Shown: piece by piece, positions 18,523 through 28,904 of the stretch
Numbering within the stretch: the stretch's first letter is position 1
How the letters are laid out: each line of letters begins with the position of its first letter
Source of the DNA: Streptococcus anginosus
Lineage (GTDB): Bacteria; Bacillota; Bacilli; Lactobacillales; Streptococcaceae
Length of the DNA: 64,000 nucleotides
NCBI RefSeq assembly: GCF_900636475.1
Contig: NZ_LR134283.1
Location: 620,001-684,000, forward strand
Direction of reading: 5' to 3'
Program-made: the position numbers and the translations under genes
The notes under the pieces: generated by a model
What the model was told of the DNA's origin: nothing
What the model saw: only the letters and a program-made list of their open reading frames with translations
Database searches by the model: none

Positions 18523-19701
18523 TTAACGTTCTACAATGACTGCTGTGCCCATTCCGCCTCCGATACAAAGAGTTGCAAGACCACGTTTAACATCGCGTTT
18601 TTCCATTTCATGCAACAAAGTAACCAGAATACGGCAGCCTGATGCTCCAATTGGATGACCAAGTGCAATGGCTCCGCCATTGACGTTTACTTTTTCTGGG
18701 TCAAAATTCAACTCTTTTCCAACAGCACACGCTTGAGCTGCAAAGGCTTCATTGGATTCAATCAAATCAAGGTCTTCAACTGTAAAACCACCTTTTTCAA
18801 GTGCTTTACGAGAGGCATAAATTGGCCCACAACCCATGATTTTTGGATCTAAGCCCGCACTAGCATATGATTTAATAGTTGCTAAAACGGGGATGCCTAA
18901 TTCTTTTGCTTTTTCTGAACTCATGACAACAACTGCTGCTGCTCCGTCATTGATACCAGAAGCATTACCAGCCGTGACAGTTCCACCTTCTTTAAAGACA
19001 GAACGCAATTTAGCCAAACCTTCTAACGAGGCATCTTTTCTTGGAAATTCATCCGTATCAAAAATAATTGGCTCACCCTTTCTTTGTGGAATAACCACTG
19101 GAACAATTTCTTCTTTGAAACGTCCAGCTTCAATAGCTGCCACAGCACGTTGTTGAGATTGCACAGCAAAAGCATCTTGAACTTCACGAGAAATATCATA
19201 CTGTGCAGCAACATTTTCAGCTGTGATTCCCATGTGGAAATCATTAAAGGCGTCAGTCAGACCGTCGCGCAACATAGTATCAACAACTTTAGAGTCTCCC
19301 ATACGAGAGCCCCAACGTTGATTTTGCAGCACATATGGTGCTTGGCTCATATTTTCTGCACCACCCGCTACGATGATATCAGCATCTCCACAAAGGATAG
19401 CTTGTGCAGCTAATTGAACTGTTTTCAGTCCTGAACCACATACTTTATTGACTGTGAATGCTGGAGAAGATACAGGGATACCTGCATTGACACTCATTTG
19501 ACGTGCCACATTCTGACCAAGTCCTGCCCCTAAAACATTTCCCATAATCACTTCATCAACTTGTTCAGCCTTCAAATTTGCTCGTTCCAGCGCGCTTTTG
19601 ATAACCAAACTTCCCAAATCAACAGCTGAAATATTTTTCAAACTTCCACCAAAAGAACCTAATGGTGTACGAACTGCTGATACAATAACTGCTTCTTTCA
19701 T
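18523..19701 (-). CDS. atoB: Acetyl-CoA C-acetyltransferase (thiolase)
   Basis: 392 aa, standard biosynthetic-type thiolase length. It condenses two acetyl-CoA to acetoacetyl-CoA or cleaves it. Active-site cysteine in [11 protein letters not shown], histidine in [14 protein letters not shown] and the second cysteine in [10 protein letters not shown] are all present. GAGG site before the ATG. It follows the hydroxyacyl-CoA dehydrogenase by 15 bases and is the last gene of the ACAD-hbd-thiolase operon. Together with the dehydrogenase and crotonase it links acetyl-CoA to C4 acyl-CoA. Confidence 0.93.
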   Translation of the reverse strand: MKEAVIVSAVRTPLGSFGGSLKNISAVDLGSLVIKSALERANLKAEQVDEVIMGNVLGAGLGQNVARQMSVNAGIPVSSPAFTVNKVCGSGLKTVQLAAQAILCGDADIIVAGGAENMSQAPYVLQNQRWGSRMGDSKVVDTMLRDGLTDAFNDFHMGITAENVAAQYDISREVQDAFAVQSQQRAVAAIEAGRFKEEIVPVVIPQRKGEPIIFDTDEFPRKDASLEGLAKLRSVFKEGGTVTAGNASGINDGAAAVVVMSSEKAKELGIPVLATIKSYASAGLDPKIMGCGPIYASRKALEKGGFTVEDLDLIESNEAFAAQACAVGKELNFDPEKVNVNGGAIALGHPIGASGCRILVTLLHEMEKRDVKRGLATLCIGGGMGTAVIVER

Positions 19702-19716
19702 TTCTTGCTCCTCATC

Positions 19717-20565
19717 TTAGTATTTAAAGAAACCTTCCTTGGTCTTACGTCCAAGTTTATTAGCTTCAACCATTTTTTTCAACAATGGAGCAGGACGATA
19801 TTTCTGATCACCAAATCCATTATTCAACACTCCCATAATAGCCAAGCAAACATCCAAACCAATCAGATCAGCTAATGCTAATGGTCCAATAGGATGATTA
19901 GCTCCTAGCTTCATCGCTTCATCAATTTCTTCAGCCGATGCTACTCCTTCTCCAAGAATGAAAATAGCTTCATTTATCATCGGAATTAACACTCGATTTA
20001 CAACAAAACCATAAGAATCTTTCACATCAACTGCTGTTTTACCGATTTTTTCAGTCAATTCACGAACAGTTTTGACTACTTCTTCTGATGTTTGAAGTGC
20101 TTTGATCACTTCGACCAATTTCATAACGGGAGCAGGATTAAAGAAATGCATACCAATAACTCGTTCTTGATGTACAGTTGCAACTGCAATATCTGTAATG
20201 GACAAAGATGATGTATTTGACGCTAAAATTGTTTCTGGTGTTGTTAATTCATCTAATTGTTTAAAAATACTCAACTTAATGTCTCGGTTTTCAGTAGCTG
20301 CTTCAATAACTAACTGAACATTTTTTGCATCTTCGTATGAGGTTGAGGGAATCAACTTACTCAAAATACTATTTTTATCAGCTTCTGACAGACGCCCTTT
20401 CTCTACAGAACGTGTTAATTGCTTGGTGATATTCCCGATTCCTCTTTCAACGAATTCGTCTTTAATATCATTCAAATACACTGTAAAACCTGATTGGGCA
20501 AAGACTTGTGCAATACCACTTCCCATCTGACCTGACCCAATGATCATCACTTTTGAAATATTCAA
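19717..20565 (-). CDS. hbd: 3-hydroxybutyryl-CoA dehydrogenase
   Basis: 282 aa, typical for Hbd. It interconverts acetoacetyl-CoA and 3-hydroxybutyryl-CoA with NAD(P)H. The N-terminal Rossmann loop is IGSGQMGSGIAQ, followed by catalytic SNTSSLSIT, HFFNPAPVMKLVE (histidine) and GFVVNRVLIPMINEA. The start codon is TTG, six bases after AGGAGAGAAAA-type site. It sits between the acyl-CoA dehydrogenase (96-base gap) and thiolase (15 bases). Confidence 0.93.
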   Translation of the reverse strand: MNISKVMIIGSGQMGSGIAQVFAQSGFTVYLNDIKDEFVERGIGNITKQLTRSVEKGRLSEADKNSILSKLIPSTSYEDAKNVQLVIEAATENRDIKLSIFKQLDELTTPETILASNTSSLSITDIAVATVHQERVIGMHFFNPAPVMKLVEVIKALQTSEEVVKTVRELTEKIGKTAVDVKDSYGFVVNRVLIPMINEAIFILGEGVASAEEIDEAMKLGANHPIGPLALADLIGLDVCLAIMGVLNNGFGDQKYRPAPLLKKMVEANKLGRKTKEGFFKY

Positions 20566-20661
20566 TTTTCTCTCCTATCTAATATTAACATTATAAAGTT
20601 TAAAATGAAAGAATAGGAACGATTGAATGATGAATACTCTTCAACCGTTCCTGCTTTGTCA

Positions 20662-21870
20662 TTATACAAATGCACCTAAGCCAGTAATTTCACGACCAAC
20701 AATCAAAGCGTTGACTTCATGAGAACCTTCATAAGTATAAACAGCCTCAGCGTCTGCAAAGAAACGGGCAACATCTGTTTCAAGAGTGATTCCATCCCCT
20801 CCGCCTACTTCACGAGCAAGGGCAACAGTTTCGCGCATAACGAGTGAATTATGCATTTTAGCAAGGGCAGAATTTAACATTAATTCATTGCCAGCTTCTT
20901 GCATTTCAGCAAGACGAACTGAGTAAGCAATAGCTGCCACAGCGTTCGCTTGCATTCTAGCCAATTTTTCTTGAATGATTTGGAATTTAGCAACTGGACG
21001 TTTAAATTGTTGACGGTTTGTAGTATATTTTAATGCTGCAACAAATGAACCACAAGTTATTCCCATAGCGATATGAGCAACATCAGCACGAGTAAATGTA
21101 AGAATACGAGCTACATCTTCAAAACCATTGATGTTTACCAAACGATCTGAGTCTGGAACTTCAACATTTGTCATTGTGATATGACCATTTCGAACACAAC
21201 GAAGTGCAATTTTATGTTGAATAACTTCTACATCGTAACCAGGAGCTCCTTTGCGAACGATAAAGCATTTAATTTTGCCATCTGCAACGTCACGAGCAAA
21301 CACTGGAATAACATCAGCTGTATCTGAACCACCAATCCAACGTTTTTCACCGTTAATAATCCACTTGTCTCCTACACGTTCAGCAGTTGTTGCAAGCCCA
21401 CCTGCAATGTCTGAACCAGAAAGTGGTTCTGTCAAAGCAAAACATCCTTGCCAATCAAATGCTGCTAATTTAGGAAGAAATTCTTTTTGTTGGCGTTCAT
21501 CACCACCGAGTAAAATTGTGTTATAGCAAAGTCCACCATGCACAGTATAGAATGTAGCCATTGATGTATCAAAGCGAGCCAATTCCAAGTAAAGGAATGC
21601 GATATAAAGTTCTGATGGTTTGTAGCTGCCTTCACGTCCCTCAAACAATTTAGGATTGTTCATAATTTGCGCGCCTTTGGCAACTGCGTAAAATTGTTCA
21701 AATGGAAAATCAGGTTTTTCCCAATGTTCATTGATCACAGGACGAAGATGTTTTTCAATCAAACGACGAGTTTCTTGTAAGACTTCTGCTTCTCCTAGTG
21801 TCAAACCGTCTGCATAGTGAAAAAGATCTTCAGGATATAATTCACGTAAAATTTCTTCTTTAGTTGCCAT
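20662..21870 (-). CDS. Acyl-CoA dehydrogenase, glutaryl-CoA dehydrogenase / short-chain oxidase clade
   Basis: 402 aa FAD enzyme. The catalytic Glu is present in VYTYEGSHEVN, the middle domain has TEPLSGSDIAGG and GEKRWIGGSDTADV, and R-QFKRPVAKFQIIQEKLARM is the FAD-contact helix. These motifs are closer to glutaryl-CoA dehydrogenase and plant short-chain acyl-CoA oxidase (ACX4) than to butyryl-CoA dehydrogenase. No etfA/etfB is seen in the window, so either ETF lies elsewhere or the enzyme passes electrons to oxygen. First gene of the operon with hbd and thiolase; two cre-like sites lie just upstream. Substrate is probably a short acyl-CoA. Confidence 0.85.
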   Translation of the reverse strand: MATKEEILRELYPEDLFHYADGLTLGEAEVLQETRRLIEKHLRPVINEHWEKPDFPFEQFYAVAKGAQIMNNPKLFEGREGSYKPSELYIAFLYLELARFDTSMATFYTVHGGLCYNTILLGGDERQQKEFLPKLAAFDWQGCFALTEPLSGSDIAGGLATTAERVGDKWIINGEKRWIGGSDTADVIPVFARDVADGKIKCFIVRKGAPGYDVEVIQHKIALRCVRNGHITMTNVEVPDSDRLVNINGFEDVARILTFTRADVAHIAMGITCGSFVAALKYTTNRQQFKRPVAKFQIIQEKLARMQANAVAAIAYSVRLAEMQEAGNELMLNSALAKMHNSLVMRETVALAREVGGGDGITLETDVARFFADAEAVYTYEGSHEVNALIVGREITGLGAFV

Positions 21871-21897
21871 AGTATGGACTCCTTTATAATAAAGTTA

Positions 21898-21911
21898 TAA
21901 GAGCGCTTTCA
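21898..21911 (-). promoter_or_regulatory. cre-like CcpA site before the ACAD operon
   Basis: Minus strand TGAAAGCGCTCTTA differs from the cre consensus at one position. It lies 27-41 bases before the start codon, where binding would block transcription. Confidence 0.55.
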
Positions 21912-21928
21912 TTTCAAGGCTCAGTATT

Positions 21929-21942
21929 TGTTGACGCTTACA
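21929..21942. promoter_or_regulatory. Second cre-like site, ACAD/rclA divergent region
   Basis: TGTTGACGCTTACA has one mismatch to the cre consensus and lies 17 bases beyond the first site. Two sites on one DNA face fit CcpA repression of the C4 acyl-CoA operon. Also contains TTGACG, so a -35 hexamer cannot be excluded. Confidence 0.4.
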
Positions 21943-22220
21943 TTTTATATCAGATATGATCTTGTGTCTACTTAAGAAAAATTAATCGTCCCATAAGTTT
22001 CTATTATACATATTGATTTTACTGACTTTTCAAAGGATAAAGACAAGATTTTACAAATAGAATTTTTGCAAAATCTAAAAATTTATTTGTAAAAATAATT
22101 GAATTTCTAAAAATATTTTCTCTAATTTCAAAGAAATTCTTTTCCTCAATCCTCCAGAGCAAAATGCGAGCATTTGCAAAATGAATATGTTACAATGCTT
22201 ATAAAAACGGAGGAAAAATC

Positions 22221-23537
22221 ATGTTAACATACGATTTAATTGTTATTGGTTTTGGTAAAGCTGGTAAAACATTAGCAGCAAAAATGGCAACCCAAGGAAA
22301 AAAGGTTGCTTTAATTGAACGAAGCAAAGCTATGTACGGTGGTACTTGTATCAATATCGCTTGTATTCCAACCAAAACCTTATTAGTCGCCGCAGAAAAA
22401 GGACTATCATTTGAAGAAGTAATGGCTGAGAAAAACGCGGTTATTAGCCGACTTAATGGGAAAAATTACGCAGCCATTAGTAGTGCTGGAGTAGATATTA
22501 TTGATGCAGAAGCTCATTTTCTGTCTAACAAAATAATTGAAATTGTAGCAGGCGACGAAAAGCAAGAGCTAACAGCTGAAAATATCGTCATCAATACGGG
22601 CGCTGTCTCTAACATTCTACCAATTCCAGGACTTACTACAACAAAAAATGTTTATGACTCAACAGGCATTCAAAATCTTTCTACATTACCTAAACGTCTT
22701 GGTATTCTCGGTGGTGGAAATATCGGTCTTGAATTTGCCGGACTTTTCAATAAGCTAGGAAGCAAGGTTACTGTCCTTGATGCTGCTGATACTTTTTTGC
22801 CACGTGTAGAGCCCTCAATTGCCACTTTGGCTAAACAATATATGACGGAAGACGGTATTGAAATTCTTCAAAATATTTACACTCAAGAAGTGAAAAATGA
22901 CGGTGAAGAGGTGCTTGTCATTGCTAAAAACGAAACATTTCGCTTTGACGCTTTGCTTTATGCTACCGGTCGTAAACCAAATATCGAACCATTAAAACTT
23001 GAAAATACAGATATCCAAGTTACAGACCGCGGTGCTATCCAAGTGGATAAGCATTGCCAAACAACTGTTCCTGGCGTTTTTGCTGTTGGTGATGTCAACG
23101 GTGGACTACAATTTACTTATGTTTCGCTAGATGATTTTCGTGTCGTTTTCAATTACTTAGCCGGTGATGGCTCCTACACACTTGAAAATCGCAATCATGT
23201 ACCAACTACCATGTTTATCACTCCTCCACTAGCACAAATTGGTTTGACAGAAGCTCAAGCTAAAGAACAAGGCCTGCCTTATGCAACCAAAGAAATTCCA
23301 GTTGCAGCCATGCCACGCGGACATGTCAATGCGGATCTTAGAGGGACGTTTAAAGCTGTTGTTAATACAGAAACTAAAGAAATTCTTGGCGCTACTATCT
23401 TCTCACAAGGTGCTCAAGAAATCATTAACATTCTAACTGTAGCTATGGACAATAAGATTCCTTATACTTATTTCACAAAACAAATCTTTACTCATCCAAC
23501 TCTAGCTGAAAATCTTAATGATTTATTTGCGATTTAG
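22221..23537 (+). CDS. rclA: RclA-like pyridine nucleotide-disulfide oxidoreductase
   Basis: 438 aa flavoprotein of the glutathione reductase/mercuric reductase fold. N-terminal FAD site VIGFGKAGKTLA, redox-active cysteine pair in GGTCINIACIPTKT, NAD(P)H site LGILGGGNIGLEFAG, FAD site GVFAVGDVNGG, and FTHPTLAENLND at the dimer interface with the proton-relay histidine. These match RclA, which protects against reactive chlorine/copper, better than lipoamide dehydrogenase (no E2/E3 genes nearby). GGAGGA before the ATG. Divergent from the acyl-CoA dehydrogenase operon. The physiological substrate is inferred from the family. Confidence 0.82.
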   Translation: MLTYDLIVIGFGKAGKTLAAKMATQGKKVALIERSKAMYGGTCINIACIPTKTLLVAAEKGLSFEEVMAEKNAVISRLNGKNYAAISSAGVDIIDAEAHFLSNKIIEIVAGDEKQELTAENIVINTGAVSNILPIPGLTTTKNVYDSTGIQNLSTLPKRLGILGGGNIGLEFAGLFNKLGSKVTVLDAADTFLPRVEPSIATLAKQYMTEDGIEILQNIYTQEVKNDGEEVLVIAKNETFRFDALLYATGRKPNIEPLKLENTDIQVTDRGAIQVDKHCQTTVPGVFAVGDVNGGLQFTYVSLDDFRVVFNYLAGDGSYTLENRNHVPTTMFITPPLAQIGLTEAQAKEQGLPYATKEIPVAAMPRGHVNADLRGTFKAVVNTETKEILGATIFSQGAQEIINILTVAMDNKIPYTYFTKQIFTHPTLAENLNDLFAI

Positions 23538-23606
23538 TCACGACTTCTGTATTTTGACAAAAATATTGTCATAAACCATTTTGATTTCATTCAACAAAAA
23601 AATAAA

Positions 23607-23655
23607 AGTGGGATAGGGCTGAAAACTAAAAATTTTTAGCCCGTTCTCTCACTCT
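23607..23655 (+). terminator. Terminator-like hairpin after the rclA-like gene
   Basis: GTGGGATAGGGCT pairs imperfectly with AGCCCGTTCTCTCAC, with the self-complementary CTAAAAATTTTTAG inside. It begins a repeat-like module also seen near 51350. Confidence 0.55.
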
Positions 23656-23699
23656 TGCAAAGCTTGCTCAAGTATCGCGTGACTATTTATTTCCATCAT

Positions 23700-23739
23700 A
23701 AAAACGAGGCTGGGATATTATCGTCCCCACCTCGTTTTT
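23700..23739 (-). terminator. Terminator after srtA
   Basis: A perfect 10-bp stem (AAAAACGAGG / CCTCGTTTTT) with an inner TGGGA/TCCC pairing; the minus-strand arm ends in T5. It is just past the srtA stop. Confidence 0.85.
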
Positions 23740-23740
23740 A

Positions 23741-24484
23741 TTATAGCTGCATTTGATTATACGTTTTACTAAATGCATTCAAAATTTCTTTTGGTGCGTC
23801 TTTATAAGAAGTCTCTCCTTCTAGCGTTCCTTTAACAATCGTTCGTGACGTAGCTGCAGCATCTTCACAAGTCACCAAAGTCACTTCATTGACACCTTCG
23901 CGGTCATTAATCACATCTACTCTATCAGGTGCTACATTCTCAACTGAAGTAATGGAGTAAGTATAAATTTTTTCCTTATCTGTCAGATAAATTTTCATTC
24001 CGGCTTTAGCACGATCTAAAGGAGAAAAGAGCATATTGCTTGCACCTGTAATCCCAAATACATGGTGGCTAGCCAATGCGTAATTCCCTTTCCCCATTTG
24101 CTGCGTTTCTTTCATCGTGCCTGCGCCATAATAAAGACCCACATTGTCTAAGCCCTTGAAAATCGGCAAATTCATCGAAAGTTCAGGAATAGCAATTCCA
24201 CCAATAACTGGTAATTGCTGTGCTTTCCATTGCGCGTTAATCACATCTTCGGTAGACAGCGATTTAACTTTATCGAAATTAAAGCTGGTTTTGGCTTTTT
24301 TGTTTCGATTGATTTTATCTTTGGAGACATTGCTCACTTGATACCGATTGGTATGCCAAACCATGATCATATTTCGAATAGAAGAGTTGAAAATAAGTGC
24401 AAGTGCAACAATGATTAACAATGTCGCAATAATGTTAATCAGAATATTTTTTCTTTTATTATGTTTTTTTCTTGTTGATGACAT
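23741..24484 (-). CDS. srtA: Class A sortase
   Basis: 247 aa. Sortase A anchors LPxTG surface proteins to the cell wall. One N-terminal membrane segment (residues about 13-32) follows a basic stretch, leaving the catalytic domain outside. Catalytic triad by family numbering: His140 in ALASHH, Cys206 in TLVTCED and Arg214 in SRTIVKG. AAGGAAA site before the ATG. It is 20 bases after gyrA on the same strand, an arrangement conserved in streptococci. Confidence 0.96.
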   Translation of the reverse strand: MSSTRKKHNKRKNILINIIATLLIIVALALIFNSSIRNMIMVWHTNRYQVSNVSKDKINRNKKAKTSFNFDKVKSLSTEDVINAQWKAQQLPVIGGIAIPELSMNLPIFKGLDNVGLYYGAGTMKETQQMGKGNYALASHHVFGITGASNMLFSPLDRAKAGMKIYLTDKEKIYTYSITSVENVAPDRVDVINDREGVNEVTLVTCEDAAATSRTIVKGTLEGETSYKDAPKEILNAFSKTYNQMQL

Positions 24485-24504
24485 AACATTTCCTTTTATC
24501 TAAT

Positions 24505-26952
24505 TTATTCTTCATCCTCTTCTTTTTCGCTATCCGCTGCAACGCTTGTAAAAGTGACAATCTGCGCTCCCTTATCTAGTCGCATTACTTTAACACCCAA
24601 AGTTGCACGTCCTGTTTGAGAAATATTGGCAACATTTGTCCGAATAATGACCCCTGTATTTGTGATAATCATCAAATCTTCATCACCATTCACAGCCATC
24701 AAACCTGCTAATGGACCATTTTTCTCAGTAATATTAGCTGTTTTCATCCCTTTTCCGCCACGTCCTTTCGTAGCGTATTCACTAGCTAAAGTACGCTTGC
24801 CATATCCTTTTTCAGTGATGACTAACACTTCTTGATCATTCGAAATGACACTTGCTCCTACAACATGGTCACCCGCACGCAAATTCACTCCGCGCACGCC
24901 GGTTGCAGCCCGTCCCATATTTCGGACTTGGTTTTCATTAAAACGTACAGCATAACCCATTTTTGTTCCAATAATGATATCTGCTTGACCATTTGTCAAA
25001 AAGACATTGATGAGTTCATCCTCATCTTTTAAATTCAGAGCTTTCAGACCGTTTTGACGAATATTAGCAAACTCTGTTACGCTTGTCCGTTTCACAACAC
25101 CATAGCGCGTTGTAAAGAAAAGGTAGGAATTATTATCATGCTCGGCTTGAACGTTGATAATCGTTTGGATTGTTTCGCCTTCGTCCAATTTCAATAAATT
25201 AACAATCGGCAAACCTTTCGCTGTACGACCGTATTCAGGAATTTCATAGCCTTTCAAACGATAAACGCGACCTTTATTGGTAAAGAAGAGTAAGCGATCA
25301 TGTGTGCTGGTAGAAACTAATTCACGGACAAAATCGTCATCCTTTACACCTGTTCCTTGAATACCACGACCACCACGTCTTTGCGCAGTGAATTCATCTT
25401 GGTTCAACCGTTTGATGTAACCCTTATTGGAAAGTGTAATCAAAACATCTGCTTCCTCGATGAGATCTTCATCTTCCAGAGCCAGTACTTCACCAACCAT
25501 TAGTTCTGTACGACGTTCGTCAGAAAACTTACGTTTAATCTCTTCTAATTCTTCCTTGATAATCGCAACAACTCGTTCTGGTTTAGCTAAAATATCTGCT
25601 AAATCTGCTATCAATTTCATCAAGTCGTCATATTCAGATTGAATCTTATCCCGTTCCAATCCCGTTAAACGGCGAAGACGCATATCCAGAATCGCCTGAC
25701 TTTGACGTTCGGATAATTCATAGCGTGCCATCAACTCTGCTTGCGCTTCTGCATCTGTCTCGCTGTTTCGGATGATGCGAATCACTTCATCAATGTGATC
25801 TAGTGCAATCAGCAAACCAGCTAAAATATGTGCACGAGCTTCCGCCTTTTCCTTATCAAAAACTGTCCGGCGTGTAACCACTTCTTTTTGGTGTTCAATA
25901 TAAGCAAGCAAAATCTCGCGTAAAGACAGAATCTTTGGCACTCCATTTTGAATCGCCAGCATATTGAAGCTAAAATTCGTCTGCATTTGCGTTAATTTGA
26001 ATAAATTGTTCAAAATAACATGCGCACTTGCATCCCGCTTCACTTCAATGATAAAACGAACCCCTTCACGGTTAGATTCGTCACGAACCGCTGTAATGCC
26101 GTCAATACGTTTTTCTTGGACTAACCGCACAATATGTTCGTGAACTTTGGTTTTATTGACCATATACGGAAATTCAGTAACCACAATTCGTTCACGACCA
26201 GATTTTGTTTCTTCGATTTCCGTCCGAGCACGTAGAACAATGGAACCTTTCCCAGTTTCATAAGCGCGATGAATGCCTGATTTCCCCATAACCAAAGCGC
26301 CTGTCGGGAAGTCTGGACCAGGCAACACTTCCATAAGGTCATGTGTGGTCACATCTGGATTATCCATGACTAATTTTACAGCATCAATGGTCTCACCAAG
26401 ATTGTGAGGAGGAATGTTTGTTGCCATTCCCACAGCAATACCTGTCGCCCCATTGACCAGCAAATTAGGAAAACGTGACGGTAAAACTAATGGCTCACGC
26501 TCACTGCTATCATAGTTATCTGCAAAATCAACTGTATTTTTGTTGATATCGCGTAACATTTCAAGCGATATTTTGCTCATCCGAGCTTCTGTATACCGTT
26601 GTGCCGCAGGACCGTCTCCGTCCATAGAACCAAAGTTTCCGTGACCATCTACTAACATGTGGCGGTAAGACCACCATTGCGCCATCCGCACCATAGCTTC
26701 ATAGATAGAGGAATCTCCGTGCGGGTGATATTTACCCATAACATCACCCGTGATACGAGCAGATTTCTTATGTGGTTTGTCAGGAGTCACCCCCAGCTCA
26801 TTCATCCCATACAATATTCTACGATGAACAGGCTTTAAACCGTCTCGAACATCCGGAAGAGCACGAGCAACAATGACACTCATGGCATAATCGATGAAAC
26901 TCGTCTTCATTTCGCTCGTTAAATTCACATTTACTAAATTATTATCCTGCAT
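24505..26952 (-). CDS. gyrA: DNA gyrase subunit A
   Basis: 815 aa. Breakage-reunion subunit of gyrase, introducing negative supercoils with GyrB. The quinolone-resistance region [11 protein letters not shown] has Ser81 and Glu85, the susceptible residues. The catalytic tyrosine is Tyr120 in [11 protein letters not shown]. The C-terminal beta-pinwheel has the GyrA box QRRGGRG, which separates it from ParC. The acidic tail ends DSEKEEDEE. It forms an operon with srtA and is divergent from ldh. Confidence 0.97.
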   Translation of the reverse strand: MQDNNLVNVNLTSEMKTSFIDYAMSVIVARALPDVRDGLKPVHRRILYGMNELGVTPDKPHKKSARITGDVMGKYHPHGDSSIYEAMVRMAQWWSYRHMLVDGHGNFGSMDGDGPAAQRYTEARMSKISLEMLRDINKNTVDFADNYDSSEREPLVLPSRFPNLLVNGATGIAVGMATNIPPHNLGETIDAVKLVMDNPDVTTHDLMEVLPGPDFPTGALVMGKSGIHRAYETGKGSIVLRARTEIEETKSGRERIVVTEFPYMVNKTKVHEHIVRLVQEKRIDGITAVRDESNREGVRFIIEVKRDASAHVILNNLFKLTQMQTNFSFNMLAIQNGVPKILSLREILLAYIEHQKEVVTRRTVFDKEKAEARAHILAGLLIALDHIDEVIRIIRNSETDAEAQAELMARYELSERQSQAILDMRLRRLTGLERDKIQSEYDDLMKLIADLADILAKPERVVAIIKEELEEIKRKFSDERRTELMVGEVLALEDEDLIEEADVLITLSNKGYIKRLNQDEFTAQRRGGRGIQGTGVKDDDFVRELVSTSTHDRLLFFTNKGRVYRLKGYEIPEYGRTAKGLPIVNLLKLDEGETIQTIINVQAEHDNNSYLFFTTRYGVVKRTSVTEFANIRQNGLKALNLKDEDELINVFLTNGQADIIIGTKMGYAVRFNENQVRNMGRAATGVRGVNLRAGDHVVGASVISNDQEVLVITEKGYGKRTLASEYATKGRGGKGMKTANITEKNGPLAGLMAVNGDEDLMIITNTGVIIRTNVANISQTGRATLGVKVMRLDKGAQIVTFTSVAADSEKEEDEE

Positions 26953-27033
26953 TAAAAAATGCCTCTCTTCAATTTATATGACCATATCATTATAACATAA
27001 ATTGGGATTTTTTTCAGTAAACATCCCTTGTTA

Positions 27034-27047
27034 TAAAAACGTTTACA
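27034..27047. promoter_or_regulatory. cre-like CcpA site upstream of the ldh promoter
   Basis: Plus strand TAAAAACGTTTACA (minus TGTAAACGTTTTTA) matches cre with one mismatch. It lies about 23 bases upstream of the -35 hexamer, a position used for CcpA activation; ldh is a known CcpA-activated gene in streptococci. Confidence 0.5.
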
Positions 27048-27069
27048 TAAGATGATATGTATTATATTC

Positions 27070-27098
27070 GTGACAAAATGTTACAAAAGTGATAGAAT
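27070..27098 (+). promoter_or_regulatory. ldh promoter
   Basis: GTGACA (-35) and TAGAAT (-10) are exactly 17 bases apart. The start of transcription would be near 27105, giving a leader of about 47 bases. A GGGAA/TTCCC inverted repeat (27110-27123) lies at the beginning of that leader. Confidence 0.7.
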
Positions 27099-27100
27099 AG

Positions 27101-28135
<1,035 letters not shown>

Positions 28136-28150
28136 AGAATTTCCTTTCTT

Positions 28151-28177
28151 ACTCCTTGTTTTATCAAGGAGTTTTTT
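28151..28177 (+). terminator. ldh terminator
   Basis: Perfect 8-bp stem ACTCCTTG/CAAGGAGT, 6-base loop, then six T; 15 bases past the ldh stop. Confidence 0.9.
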
Positions 28178-28185
28178 CATATCTA

Positions 28186-28240
28186 AAATGGATACGATAA
28201 AGTCATAATGCCGTGCAAATCAGCTTTATCGTATCCATTT
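28186..28240 (-). terminator. Long-stem hairpin after the NUDIX gene
   Basis: A perfect 17-bp stem (AAATGGATACGATAAAG and its complement) encloses a 21-base loop. It lies 40 bases past the NUDIX stop. The minus-strand arm ends ATTTTAG, so termination is plausible but the U tract is short. Confidence 0.6.
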
Positions 28241-28279
28241 ATTTTATATAATCTTACTTTATCAAACATATTTATCAAT

Positions 28280-28684
28280 TTATTTCAATATATCTTTTAA
28301 ATAAGGAACAATCTTTTCATCCTTCATATCTGGCAGCGCCCGAATCCAGCGAAACGCTGTATGCTCTTCCAAATCAAGTTTAATCTCTCTATATTCCAGC
28401 AATTTCGCCTTATACACTAGACGCGTAAAAACAATGCCCTTTGTATTATCATAACAGCTATCCTCATGAAGAATCGAACTTAATTGTACCTTTTGGTTGA
28501 CTTCTTCCATTGCTTCACGCACAGCTCCTTCTCTTGGCAATTCGTCTTCTTCCACGCTACCTCCTGGAATATCCCAATATTCGGGATACATGTTTGGAGA
28601 ACCACGTTTTATTTTACTTCGTTTAATAAGCAAATATTTTCCATCTTTTTCAATTAGAGCATGAGCAATCAATTTCACAGGCAT
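28280..28684 (-). CDS. NUDIX hydrolase
   Basis: 134 aa from ATG 28684, which follows AGGGAGA; the longer frame would run into the neighbouring tRNA-Arg. The Nudix box is complete: GGSVEEDELPREGAVREAMEEV (GX5EX7REUXEEXGU pattern, with Asn-Gln in place of the final Gly), and IPGGS precedes it. Such enzymes cleave nucleoside diphosphates linked to another moiety, often oxidised nucleotides. The substrate is not predictable here. It stands alone between ldh and tRNA-Arg, and ends in a long hairpin. Confidence 0.85.
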   Translation of the reverse strand: MPVKLIAHALIEKDGKYLLIKRSKIKRGSPNMYPEYWDIPGGSVEEDELPREGAVREAMEEVNQKVQLSSILHEDSCYDNTKGIVFTRLVYKAKLLEYREIKLDLEEHTAFRWIRALPDMKDEKIVPYLKDILK

Positions 28685-28750
28685 TGGTAATCTCCCTTGT
28701 AAAAATAAAAAACCTTGCATATAACAAGATTTATAAGCAGATAACAATTA

Positions 28751-28822
28751 TCCACCCTGAGGGAATCGAACCCCCATCTCAAGAACCGGAATCTTACGTG
28801 ATATCCATTACACTAAGGGTGG
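28751..28822 (-). tRNA. tRNA-Arg (CCG)
   Basis: A 72-base cloverleaf: 7-bp acceptor (CCACCCT/AGGGTGG), anticodon stem TAAGA/TCTTG with loop TTCCGGT (anticodon CCG), short variable region and T arm GGGGG-TTCGATT-CCCTC. The D stem has only three pairs. CCA is not encoded. Lies between the NUDIX gene and rpsA. Confidence 0.93.
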
Positions 28823-28864
28823 CAACTATTATAGTATACACAAAAAATGAAAAAATAACAAGTA

Positions 28865-28899
28865 AAAAAGGACTGAAAACATAATTCCAATCCCTTTAT
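28865..28899 (-). terminator. Probable terminator of rpsA
   Basis: AAGGGATTG pairs imperfectly with CAGTCCTT, followed by a T6 run on the minus strand, 6 bases after the rpsA stop. Confidence 0.55.
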
Positions 28900-28904
28900 T
28901 TTGC

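Larger units (their letters stand above)
21871..22220. other. Divergent intergenic control region, ACAD operon and rclA-like gene
   Basis: About 350 bases with no gene. On the left it holds the GGAG ribosome site of the acyl-CoA dehydrogenase and two cre-like sites. The centre (about 22000-22150) is very AT-rich. On the right, TGTTACAATG just before the rclA-like gene looks like an extended -10, with GGAGGA as its ribosome site. No small ORF or RNA was recognised. Confidence 0.6.

Noticed and set aside
27070-27090. Rex operator at the ldh promoter
   Set aside because: GTGACAAAATGTTAC resembles TTGTGANNNNNNTCACAA only loosely, with wrong spacing, and it coincides with the -35 hexamer.
26353-27100. 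Quinolone-resistance changes in GyrA or ParC
   Set aside because: GyrA Ser81/Glu85 and ParC Ser79/Asp83 are the susceptible residues.
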